Shown piece after piece: positions 16,438-24,421 of a DNA stretch of 64,000 nucleotides. The stretch spans positions 372,001 through 436,000 of the forward strand of contig NZ_JNYY01000008.1 in assembly GCF_000716785.1 (NCBI RefSeq). Reading direction: 5' to 3'. Numbering within the stretch: position 1 is the stretch's first letter; the number at the start of each line of letters is the position of its first letter. This DNA comes from Amycolatopsis vancoresmycina (lineage in GTDB: Bacteria > Actinomycetota > Actinomycetes > Mycobacteriales > Pseudonocardiaceae). A program made the translations under genes and the position numbers. The notes below the pieces were generated by a model. It did no database searches, had not been told where the DNA came from, and saw only the letters and a program-made list of their open reading frames with translations.

Positions 16438-17360
16438 CGGTGCTGCTGTGGGGGCTCCCCGACGAGCCCCCGGTCCACCTGGTCGCCGCCGAGCTGCGGG
16501 CCAGGGACGCCGACGTCGTCCTCGTCGACTCCCGCGCTGCGGCCCGCGACACGATCGACCTCCGGCTGGACCCGGGGGCCGACGCCGGCGGCGTGCTGCG
16601 CACCCGCGACCGGACGGTCGAGCTCGCCGGGGTCACCGGGGTGTACGCGCGGCCGGTCGAGCCCGAGCTCTTCCCCGGCCTCGAACCGGCGGACCTCGAC
16701 CACGCCCGGCGCTTCTGCGACGCGCTGACCGCATTCACCGAGCTGACCGGGAGCTCGGGGCAGTGCCGGGTCGCCAACCGCCTCCTCGCGATGGGCTCCA
16801 ACGTCTCCAAGCCCTACCAGGCGCAGCTGATCACCCGGCACGGCTTCGGCACGCCGTCGACCCTGGTGTCCAGCGACCCGGCGGAGGTGCTCGCGTTCGC
16901 GGGGGACCACGGCCCGCTCGTGTACAAGTCGATCAGCGGCGTCCGCTCGATCGTCACCGCGTTCGACCCCGCCGCCGACGCCGAGCGGCTGGCCCGGCTG
17001 CGCTGGTGCCCGGTCCAGTTCCAGGAGCACCTCGACGGCCCCGACGTCCGCGTGCACGTCGTCGGCGGCCGGGTGTTCGCGACCGAGATCACCACGACGG
17101 CCGTCGACTACCGCTACGCGAGCCGGGCCGGGGCGACGGCCACGCTGCGCGCCCACGACCTCGACCCGGACGTCGCGGACCGGTGCGTCCGGCTGGCCGC
17201 GGCGCTCCAGCTGCCGTTCGCCGGGATCGACCTGAAGCTGGTCCCGGACGGCCGGGTCGTCTGCTTCGAGGTGAACCCGTCCCCCGGGTTCACCTACTTC
17301 GAGCACGGGACGGGGCAGCCGATCGCCGCCGCGCTGGCGGCGTGGCTCACCGGATCATGA
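16434..17360 (+). CDS. ATP-grasp ligase, RimK/MvdD-like
   Basis: The 308-residue protein has an N-terminal pre-ATP-grasp domain (VLLWGLPDEPPVHLVAAELR), a nucleotide-binding Lys in GPLVYKSISGVRSIV, a CPVQFQEHLDGPDVRVHVVG segment, and the catalytic C-terminal motif GIDLKLVPDGRVVCFEVNPS carrying the Asp/Glu/Asn metal ligands. It should catalyse ATP-dependent carboxylate-amine (or ester) bond formation, as in RimK, glutathione synthase-like enzymes and the microviridin cyclases. It is third gene of the protease cassette and overlaps the second by 4 nt. Its substrate is unknown; protein side chains or termini, possibly of the protease itself, are candidates. Its end overlaps convergent dapF by 6 nt. 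Confidence 0.85.
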   Translation: MTVLLWGLPDEPPVHLVAAELRARDADVVLVDSRAAARDTIDLRLDPGADAGGVLRTRDRTVELAGVTGVYARPVEPELFPGLEPADLDHARRFCDALTAFTELTGSSGQCRVANRLLAMGSNVSKPYQAQLITRHGFGTPSTLVSSDPAEVLAFAGDHGPLVYKSISGVRSIVTAFDPAADAERLARLRWCPVQFQEHLDGPDVRVHVVGGRVFATEITTTAVDYRYASRAGATATLRAHDLDPDVADRCVRLAAALQLPFAGIDLKLVPDGRVVCFEVNPSPGFTYFEHGTGQPIAAALAAWLTGS

Positions 17361-18182
17361 CCCGGCGGCGGCCCACCAGGCTTCGTCGAGCTCGCCGCGC
17401 GCCACGATCTCCGCCGGGCCCGACAGCGTCGACGCGCCGCGGGACACCGTCACCTCGACCCGGCCCCCGGGGACGTCCACCGTGGACGCCCCGGTGTCCG
17501 TGCCGGCCAGGTGGAAGGCCGCCGCCACCGCGGCGACCGTGCCGGTGCCGCACGCCCGCGTCTCCCCCACCCCGCGTTCGTGCACGCGCATCCGCAGCGC
17601 GCCCTCGCCGAGGCGGTTGACGAACTCGAGGTTCACCCCGTGCGGGAAGACGTCGTGGTCGAAGTCCGGCTGGTCGCGCAGGTCGAGGTCCGCGACGTCG
17701 TCGTCGAGCAGGGACACCAGGTGCGGGTTGCCGACGTCGACCGCCACGCCGGAGAACGGGCGGCCCGCCACCACCGTGACCGAGGTGCCGGTGATCGTGG
17801 CCGGTCCCATGTGGACGGTCACCGAGCGGTCCGGGTGCACCACCACCGGGCGGTCGCCCGCCCGGGTGCCGACGACGAACTCGCCCTCGGCGGCCAGGCC
17901 GGCGTCGACCAGGTACCGGGCGAACACGCGCACGCCGTTGCCGCACATCTCCGCGATCGACCCGTCGGCGTTGCGGTAGTCCATGAACCACTCGCCCGCG
18001 GACGGCTCGTCGAGCGCGGCGGCGCGCACGACGCGCAGCACGCCGTCGGCCCCGAGGCCGCGGCGGCGGTCGCACAGCGCGGCGACCCTCGCCTCGGTCA
18101 GCTCGAGGCGGCCCGCCGGATCGGGGAGCAGCACGAAATCGTTCTGCGTGCCGTGCCCCTTGAGGAACTCGATTCCGCCCAT
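17355..18182 (-). CDS. dapF: Diaminopimelate epimerase
   Basis: The 275-residue enzyme interconverts LL- and meso-diaminopimelate for lysine and peptidoglycan synthesis. It has the family start FLKGHGTQNDFVLLPDP, the first catalytic Cys in EMCGNGVRVFAR and the second in TRACGTGTVA. It is followed upstream by miaA on the same strand with a 10-nt gap, as in mycobacteria and streptomycetes (miaA-dapF). The gene that normally comes next, hflX, is displaced by about 7.6 kb of accessory DNA. Its 3' end overlaps the convergent ATP-grasp gene by 6 nt, so the accessory cassette abuts dapF without any spacer. Confidence 0.96.
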   Translation of the reverse strand: MGGIEFLKGHGTQNDFVLLPDPAGRLELTEARVAALCDRRRGLGADGVLRVVRAAALDEPSAGEWFMDYRNADGSIAEMCGNGVRVFARYLVDAGLAAEGEFVVGTRAGDRPVVVHPDRSVTVHMGPATITGTSVTVVAGRPFSGVAVDVGNPHLVSLLDDDVADLDLRDQPDFDHDVFPHGVNLEFVNRLGEGALRMRVHERGVGETRACGTGTVAAVAAAFHLAGTDTGASTVDVPGGRVEVTVSRGASTLSGPAEIVARGELDEAWWAAAGS

Positions 18183-18192
18183 GGGGGCAAGA

Positions 18193-19104
<912 letters not shown>

Positions 19105-19263
19105 GGCGGCTGACGATACCTGCGGGCCGACACGGAGCGTCCACCGGAAGTAGGATCACGAGCTTCGGGTGGCTCATCCAGTACCACGGTGCGCGCTGAG
19201 CTGCTTGAATGCCGCGTGGGGGCCGTAGCATCCGAGCACGGCCCGTGACGACCGCATTACCCG

Positions 19264-19297
19264 GCCCCGCTCCGGCGGGGCGCCCGCGCGAGCGGGC
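19264..19297 (+). promoter_or_regulatory. Two adjacent GC hairpins in the leader of the DUF349 gene
   Basis: GCCCCGC-tccg-GCGGGGC (19264-19281) is followed immediately by GCCCGC-gcga-GCGGGC (19282-19297), two back-to-back 4-nt-loop hairpins. They end about 12 nt before the AAGGAGCC ribosome-binding site of the gene at 19321. They may act as an attenuator, an mRNA stabiliser or a terminator for upstream transcription. Confidence 0.5.
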
Positions 19298-19320
19298 GTA
19301 CAGGCGATAAGGAGCCTGCG

Positions 19321-20634
19321 ATGGCCCAGGAGAACACTTCCACCGGTACCCCGGCCCCGCACCCGGTGCCGCACGCGCTGCACCCCGGGCACGCCGCCCC
19401 GCCCGTGCCGCCCGCCGAACCCACCCCCGCGATCTGGGGCCGGATCGACGACGAAGGCACCGTCTACGTCCTCACCGCCGAGGGAGAGCGCGCCGTCGGC
19501 GTCTGGCAGGCCGGCAGCCCCGACGAGGGCCTGGTGCACTACGCCCGCCGCTTCGACGACGTGCGCACCGAGGTCGAGCTGCTGGAGACCCGCCTGGTCT
19601 CCGGGGCGGGCGACCCGAAGCACGCCCTGTCGAGCGCCACCCAGATCCGCGACGGGCTGGCCGAGGCGGCCCTGGTCGGCGACCTGGCCGCCCTCGCCGC
19701 GCGGCTGGAGTACGTCATCGCGCACGCCGAGAAGGCCCTGGCCAGCGCGAAGGCGGAGCGCGAAGAGGCGCGCGCGGCGGCGGTCGCCCGCAAGCAGGCG
19801 CTGGCCGAGGAGGCGGAGAAGATCGCCGCCGACTCCACCCAGTGGAAGGCGGCCGGCGACCGGCTGCGCACGATCCTGGACGAGTGGAAGACGGTCAAGG
19901 GCGTCGACCGCAAGACCGACGACGAGCTGTGGAAGCGGTTCTCCAAGGCCCGCGAGGCGTTCAACCGCCGCCGCGGGTCGCACTTCGCCGAGCTGGACAA
20001 GCAGCGCGCGTCGGCCAAGCAGCGCAAGGAAGAGCTGATCGCCGAGGCCGAGGCCATCAGCGAGTCCGAGGACTGGGGCGAGACGGCGGGTCGCTACAAG
20101 GACCTGATGACCGAGTGGAAGGCGGCCGGACGCGCGCCGAAGGACAGCGACGAGGCGCTGTGGCAGCGGTTCCGCGCGGCGCAGGACAAGTTCTTCGCCC
20201 GCCGCTCGGCGGTGTTCTCCGAGCGCGACGCGGAGTTCGGCGCGAACGCGGCGCGCAAAGAAGAGCTGCTGGTCGAGGCGGAGAAGATCGACGCGGCGGC
20301 CAACCTGGACGCGGCGAAGAGCGCCCTGCGGCGCATCCAGGAGCAGTGGGACGAGATCGGCAAGGTCCCCCGCGAGCGCATCCGCGAGCTGGACGGCCGG
20401 CTGAAGGCGGTCCAGGACGCGGTCAAGTCGGCGGAGGACTCCCGCTGGCGCCGGACCGACCCGGAGGCCCAGGCGCGCGCGGCGCAGTTCCGGGAGCGCG
20501 TGGAGCAGTTCGAGTCGCAGGCCGCGAAGGCGCGTGCGGCGGGCGACGAGCGTCGCGCCAAGAAGGCGGACGAGCAGGCCGCGCAGTGGCGCGAGTGGCT
20601 GCAGGCCGCCGAAGCCGCGGTCGCCGACCGCTGA
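19321..20634 (+). CDS. DUF349-repeat coiled-coil protein
   Basis: The 437-residue protein has a short Pro-rich start, then a small beta region (AIWGRIDDEGTVYVLTAEGERAVGVWQ), followed by almost entirely helical sequence with three to four DUF349 repeats recognisable by the W-K pattern (TQWKAAGDRLRTILDEWK, DWGETAGRYKDLMTEWKAAG, RRIQEQWDEIGKVPRE). It is rich in Ala, Glu and Arg. The function of DUF349 proteins is not firmly established. The gene corresponds in position to Rv2731 of Mycobacterium tuberculosis, near miaB and miaA. It is monocistronic here, bounded by leader hairpins and a strong downstream terminator. Confidence 0.93.
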   Translation: MAQENTSTGTPAPHPVPHALHPGHAAPPVPPAEPTPAIWGRIDDEGTVYVLTAEGERAVGVWQAGSPDEGLVHYARRFDDVRTEVELLETRLVSGAGDPKHALSSATQIRDGLAEAALVGDLAALAARLEYVIAHAEKALASAKAEREEARAAAVARKQALAEEAEKIAADSTQWKAAGDRLRTILDEWKTVKGVDRKTDDELWKRFSKAREAFNRRRGSHFAELDKQRASAKQRKEELIAEAEAISESEDWGETAGRYKDLMTEWKAAGRAPKDSDEALWQRFRAAQDKFFARRSAVFSERDAEFGANAARKEELLVEAEKIDAAANLDAAKSALRRIQEQWDEIGKVPRERIRELDGRLKAVQDAVKSAEDSRWRRTDPEAQARAAQFRERVEQFESQAAKARAAGDERRAKKADEQAAQWREWLQAAEAAVADR

Positions 20635-20650
20635 GCACCCTGCCGCCGTT

Positions 20651-20696
20651 GTCGTGAGTGGTAAGACGAGTTAGAACGCGCCTTACCACTCACGAC
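20651..20696. terminator. Terminator hairpin after the DUF349 gene
   Basis: GTCGTGAGTGGTAAG (20651-20665) and CTTACCACTCACGAC (20682-20696) form a perfect 15-bp stem with a 16-nt loop, 16 nt after the stop codon. Stems of the GTGAGTGG type recur in this genus as terminator-like repeats, in my recollection. Confidence 0.8.
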
Positions 20697-20794
20697 CGGC
20701 CGGGTGGGTTTCTCGTCACCCGAAGCGGGGTTGGGCGCGCCCCGACCGGGGGTTTCCGCGCGCCTCGTGCTGGTCCCGGTGCTCCACTCTGCTC

Positions 20795-21232
20795 ATGATC
20801 AGGACACCGCGCAGGATCCTCACCGCTCTGGCCGTCACCGTCGCCGTCGCCGGGCTCGCCCCGGCGCTCGCCGCCCCGGCCGGGGCCGCTCCCCTCACCT
20901 CGGCCGTCGAAGCCGGGAAGGGCAAGGTGAAGGTCGAGGGCAAGCTCGCCAAGAACCACGTCAAGGTCAACGAGAAGGTCGACCTCAAGGGCGACCTCCA
21001 GGTGCTCGAAGCGCCCCGCTCCGAGGCGAGCGTCGAGACCGTCATCGTGCAGCAGCTGCAGGCCGGCGCCTGGGTGAACATCGCCGACACGACCTGCCGG
21101 CCGAACGGCGGGTTCTCGCTGAGCCTCAGCTTCAGCCTGAGCGCCACCGTCTCGCTGCGGCTCTTCCACCCCGAGACCACGCTCTACGCCGCCGCCTACT
21201 CGGCGAGCACCCTCACCCTGCGCGTCGGCTGA
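20795..21232 (+). CDS. Small secreted protein, unknown function
   Basis: The 145-residue product starts at ATG 20795 and has a clear Sec signal peptide (MIRTPRRILTALAVTVAVAG, cleavage likely after PAGAAP). The mature part, about 110 residues, is Lys/Val-rich (GKGKVKVEGKLAKNHVKVNE) and then beta-rich, with VIVQQLQAGAWVNIADTTC and alternating Ser/Leu strands near the end. It looks like an immunoglobulin-like or surface-associated beta sandwich; there is one visible Cys in the mature part. I do not recognise the family. It lies alone between the DUF349 terminator and a convergent membrane protein gene. Confidence 0.7.
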   Translation: MIRTPRRILTALAVTVAVAGLAPALAAPAGAAPLTSAVEAGKGKVKVEGKLAKNHVKVNEKVDLKGDLQVLEAPRSEASVETVIVQQLQAGAWVNIADTTCRPNGGFSLSLSFSLSATVSLRLFHPETTLYAAAYSASTLTLRVG

Positions 21233-21251
21233 CCCCGGTCCCCACCGGTCC

Positions 21252-21734
21252 TCAGGACCGCGAGAACGCCGTACGCATCCACTGCACCGCCAGGCAGATC
21301 ATCGCGATCCAGGCGATGATCAGGCCGATCCCGGGGCCGCCGCCCGCGGAGCCGGGGGCGTGGGACGACTGCTGCGACCAGATCGCCAGCAGCCCGTCCA
21401 CCGAGGCGAACCAGCCGCCCGCCGCGCAGACCCAGGCCAGCCACCAGCGCCGCGTCACCAGGGCCAGCGCCGAGGCCAGGATGCCGACGCCGGTCGACGT
21501 CGCCGCGAACAGCTGCGGGATGCCGCCGCCTTCGCCGGCCAGGACCCGCCAGCCCGCGTGGTCGCCGACCCACGGCAGGATCTGGCAGATCAGCAGCACG
21601 AAGGTGAACACCGCGATGGTGAACCCGCGGCGGCCCAGCTCCACCGTCCGGGAGGCGCGTGCGCCCGCTTCGTCGATCTCGGCGGCCAGCTCGGCCAGCT
21701 CGCCGTTGCCCCGCGGCTCGGTCACAGCGCACAC
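21252..21734 (-). CDS. Conserved actinobacterial membrane protein (Rv2732c-like position)
   Basis: The 160-residue protein has an N-terminal soluble stretch with a helix (ELAELAAEIDEAGARASRTV) and four hydrophobic segments (FTIAVFTFVLLICQILPWVG; GVGILASALALVT; WLAWVCAAGGWFASVDGLLA; IGLIIAWIAMICLAVQWM). It overlaps the end of miaB by 13 nt and is co-directional with it, so it is probably co-transcribed. The same small membrane gene follows miaB in Mycobacterium tuberculosis (Rv2733c-Rv2732c). Its function is unknown. A later start at ATG is not available before the first helix, so the given start (GTG/ATG region at 21734) is accepted. Confidence 0.85.
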   Translation of the reverse strand: MCAVTEPRGNGELAELAAEIDEAGARASRTVELGRRGFTIAVFTFVLLICQILPWVGDHAGWRVLAGEGGGIPQLFAATSTGVGILASALALVTRRWWLAWVCAAGGWFASVDGLLAIWSQQSSHAPGSAGGGPGIGLIIAWIAMICLAVQWMRTAFSRS

Positions 21735-23215
21735 CCACTCACCGGTTCGGGCCGGGCGGCCGGAGCACCGAAGCCCGGCAGGCCCAGCGTCACACCGCTC
21801 GTCTTCGGCCGCAGCCCGGCCTCCGCGTTGTCGCCGGCGCGGGTGCGCCGGTGGGACAGCAGGTCGCCGTCGGCCACCAGGTGGTGCGGCGCGCCGTAGG
21901 TGACGACCGTCTCGACGACGTCACCCGGGCGGACCGCGCGGTCCACGTGCGCGCCGGCCGGCGTGAAGTGGACCAGGCGCCCGTCGCGGGCGCGGCCGCT
22001 CATCCGGTGCGTCTCGGCGTCCTTGCGGCCCTCGCCCTCGGCGACGAGCAGCTCGACGCGGCGTCCGACGATCTTCTTGTTCTCGTCCCAGGAGATCGCG
22101 TTCTGCAGCTCGACCAGGCGTTCGTACCGCTCCTGCACGACTTCCTTCGGCAGCTGGCCGTCCATCGTCGCGGCCGGCGTGCCGGGGCGCTTCGAGTACT
22201 GGAAGGTGAACGCGCTGGAGAACCGGGCCTGCTCGACGACGTCGAGGGTGGCCTGGAAGTCCTCCTCGGTTTCGCCGGGGAAGCCGACGATGATGTCGGT
22301 GGTGATCGCGGCGTCCGGCATGACCGCGCGGACCTCGTCGAGGATCTTCAGGAAGCGCGCCGAGCGGTAGGACCGCTTCATCGCGCGCAGCACCCGGTCG
22401 GACCCGGACTGCAGCGGCATGTGCAGCTGGTGGCACACGTTCGGCGTCGCGGCCATGGCGTCGATGACGTCGGAGGTGAAGGCGGCCGGGTGCGGCGAGG
22501 TGAACCGGACGCGCTCGAGGCCGTCGATCGTGCCGCAGGCGCGCAGCAGCTTGCCGAACGCCAGCCGGTCGCCGAACTCGACGCCGTAGGAGTTCACGTT
22601 CTGCCCGAGCAGCGTGACTTCGAGCACGCCCTCGGCGACGAGCGCCTCGACCTCGGCGAGGATCTCGCCGGGCCGCCGGTCGCGCTCCTTGCCCCGCAGG
22701 GCGGGGACGATGCAGAAGGTGCAGGTGTTGTTGCACCCGACGGAGACGGACACCCAGCTCGCGTAGGACGACTCCCGGCGCGCGGGCAGCGTGGAGGGGA
22801 AGGTTTCGAGCGACTCGAGGATTTCGACCTCGGCCTCGGCGTTGTGCCGGGCGCGCTCCAGCAGCGTGGGCAGCGACCCGATGTTGTGCGTCCCGAAGAC
22901 GACGTCGACCCACGGCGCCCGCTTGACGATCTCCCCACGGTCCTTCTGCGCGAGACACCCGCCGACGGCGATCTGCAGGTCCGGGTTCGCGACCTTGTCG
23001 GGACGCAGGTGCCCAAGGGTGCCGTACAGCTTGTTGTCGGCGTTCTCCCGCACGGCGCAGGTGTTGAACACGATGAGGTCGGGCTTGCTCCCGGCGCGCA
23101 CCGGGACGTACCCGGCGTCCTCGAGCTGCCCGGCGAGCCGCTCGGAGTCGTGCACGTTCATCTGGCAGCCGAAGGTGCGGATCTGGTACGCCCTGGGTGC
23201 CTGGTTCTCGGTCAT
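21722..23215 (-). CDS. miaB: tRNA-2-methylthio-N6-dimethylallyladenosine synthase
   Basis: The 497-residue radical-SAM methylthiotransferase converts i6A37 to ms2i6A37. The UPF0004 domain begins YQIRTFGCQMNVHDSERL with its three cluster Cys; the radical SAM CxxxCxxC is in VGCNNTCTFCIVP (about residue 155); a TRAM domain lies near the C-terminus (GRRVELLVAEGEGR). The N-terminal MTENQ start at 23215 fits the family. It acts after MiaA (18193-19104). The stop overlaps the following small membrane gene. The C-terminal tail of about 45 residues is longer than in Escherichia coli, as usual in actinomycetes. Confidence 0.97.
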   Translation of the reverse strand: MTENQAPRAYQIRTFGCQMNVHDSERLAGQLEDAGYVPVRAGSKPDLIVFNTCAVRENADNKLYGTLGHLRPDKVANPDLQIAVGGCLAQKDRGEIVKRAPWVDVVFGTHNIGSLPTLLERARHNAEAEVEILESLETFPSTLPARRESSYASWVSVSVGCNNTCTFCIVPALRGKERDRRPGEILAEVEALVAEGVLEVTLLGQNVNSYGVEFGDRLAFGKLLRACGTIDGLERVRFTSPHPAAFTSDVIDAMAATPNVCHQLHMPLQSGSDRVLRAMKRSYRSARFLKILDEVRAVMPDAAITTDIIVGFPGETEEDFQATLDVVEQARFSSAFTFQYSKRPGTPAATMDGQLPKEVVQERYERLVELQNAISWDENKKIVGRRVELLVAEGEGRKDAETHRMSGRARDGRLVHFTPAGAHVDRAVRPGDVVETVVTYGAPHHLVADGDLLSHRRTRAGDNAEAGLRPKTSGVTLGLPGFGAPAARPEPVSGCAL

Positions 23216-23272
23216 CGCTCCTCAGGGTAACCCTCGCCTGCGCAGGTCAGGCTCCCGACCACCGCACGAGGC

Positions 23273-23857
23273 TCAGGCGCCGGCGACGGGCAGGCCCCGG
23301 CCGGCCTTGGAAACGTTCCAGATCCGCCGGAGCTCTTCCACCCGGATGCGGCGGGACGCGCGCACGGTCCGGCCGTCCTTCAACGTCACCCGCAGCTCCA
23401 GCTGCGACTTCCGGTCGCCGTCGACCATGTTCCAGCCGGCGCAGATGTGCTCGAGTTCCGCCGTGTCGAGGTACCAGTTCTCGCTGTCACCGGACTTGAG
23501 CAGACAGGGCAGGGCCGGCCAGCTCGCCGTCGCGGGCGGGAAGTGGGTGTCGGACCGGGACCGGCCCGCGACGAACACCGCGGACACGTAGAGGTCCGAC
23601 CGGCCCACGTTCTGCACGGTCACGCCCAGCACGGGAGTCGAAGGGCCACGCCCGGCGAGGCGCGAAAGCCGGTCGAGCGGATCGTCGCGGCGCTTGACCG
23701 ACTGGAGGATCAGCTCGGCTCCGGCCCCTCGCCAGCCGACGGACGTCAGGATCCGGATCTTCCGGCCCGAGAGCGAGAAGCTGAGCACCTGCCAGCAGAA
23801 GGACAGCACCGACACGACCAGGGCCAGGATCGCGATGCACAGGGTGGCGACCTGCAT
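23273..23857 (-). CDS. Membrane-anchored protein of unknown function, partner of the RHIM-motif protein
   Basis: The 194-residue product starts at ATG 23857 behind GGGAGGAAA. An N-terminal hydrophobic helix (LCIAILALVVSVLSFCWQVL, residues 6-25) is followed by about 165 residues of beta-rich sequence (KIRILTSVGWRGAGAELILQ, VLGVTVQNVGRSDLYVSAVF, RKSQLELRVTLKDGRTVRAS). The pattern (N-terminal anchor then an immunoglobulin-like domain with NVGRSDLYV) recalls small actinobacterial proteins annotated only as hypothetical. It is 29 nt downstream of the RHIM-motif gene on the same strand, so co-expression is likely. Nothing identifies an enzymatic activity. Confidence 0.75.
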   Translation of the reverse strand: MQVATLCIAILALVVSVLSFCWQVLSFSLSGRKIRILTSVGWRGAGAELILQSVKRRDDPLDRLSRLAGRGPSTPVLGVTVQNVGRSDLYVSAVFVAGRSRSDTHFPPATASWPALPCLLKSGDSENWYLDTAELEHICAGWNMVDGDRKSQLELRVTLKDGRTVRASRRIRVEELRRIWNVSKAGRGLPVAGA

Positions 23858-23886
23858 GATGGGTTTCCTCCCGCCGGATCCGCCGG

Positions 23887-24318
23887 TCAGAAGTTGATAT
23901 TGCCGTGGACGTCGCGCATCTGGATCACCCGGCCGCTGACATTCCCGGTGATGGTGTTCGACACGGTCCCGGGCTGCGCGTCCATGGCCGACGGCCGGCC
24001 GATGGCCATTTCCTGGAGGCGTTTCAGGATCTGCGCCAGTTCGGCGCCGAAGGCGGGTTCGGATTCCACGGCTTCGCCGATGGCCAGCGTGACCCTGGCT
24101 TTCGTTCGCGGCCGGAGTTCCATCGTTTCCGCGACCTCGTCACGCATTCGCACGAGGGCACTTTCGCGACCGATCCTGGACCCGACGAGATCCGACAGCT
24201 GCTGAAGAGCGGCGTCGACCGCACCATCGGATTCGGCCGCCGAACCGCCGAAGCCGGGGCGCGACTCCCGGATGATCCGGGTCACCAGGAATCCGACCAC
24301 GACTTCCACGTCAACCAC
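23887..24318 (-). CDS. Small helical protein ending in a RHIM-like amyloid signalling motif
   Basis: The 143-residue protein probably starts at GTG 24318. Residues 1-17 are hydrophobic (MVDVEVVVGFLVTRII); residues 30-105 are helical with a pattern AALQQLSDLV ... RTKARVTLAIGEAVE ... FGAELAQILKRLQ known from many actinobacterial small proteins. The last 23 residues contain TITGNVSGRVIQMRDVHGNI and end NINF. This has the regular V-x-G spacing and V-I-Q-M core of the RHIM-like bacterial amyloid signalling sequences (BASS class) described next to NLR genes. Such proteins are thought to be death effectors (Bell-type, membrane-acting) seeded by an NLR partner with the same motif. No matching motif is present elsewhere in the window. 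The role is inferred; the motif is seen. Confidence 0.75.
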   Translation of the reverse strand: MVDVEVVVGFLVTRIIRESRPGFGGSAAESDGAVDAALQQLSDLVGSRIGRESALVRMRDEVAETMELRPRTKARVTLAIGEAVESEPAFGAELAQILKRLQEMAIGRPSAMDAQPGTVSNTITGNVSGRVIQMRDVHGNINF

Positions 24319-24421
24319 GTCGTCACCGACCTCGGCACCGAAGGAACGGACAACCGGTAGTCGCCGAGGCCGGGTGGTCCGTTACGACGACAGGACATCC
24401 GGAATGCCATGTCCGGGAAAG

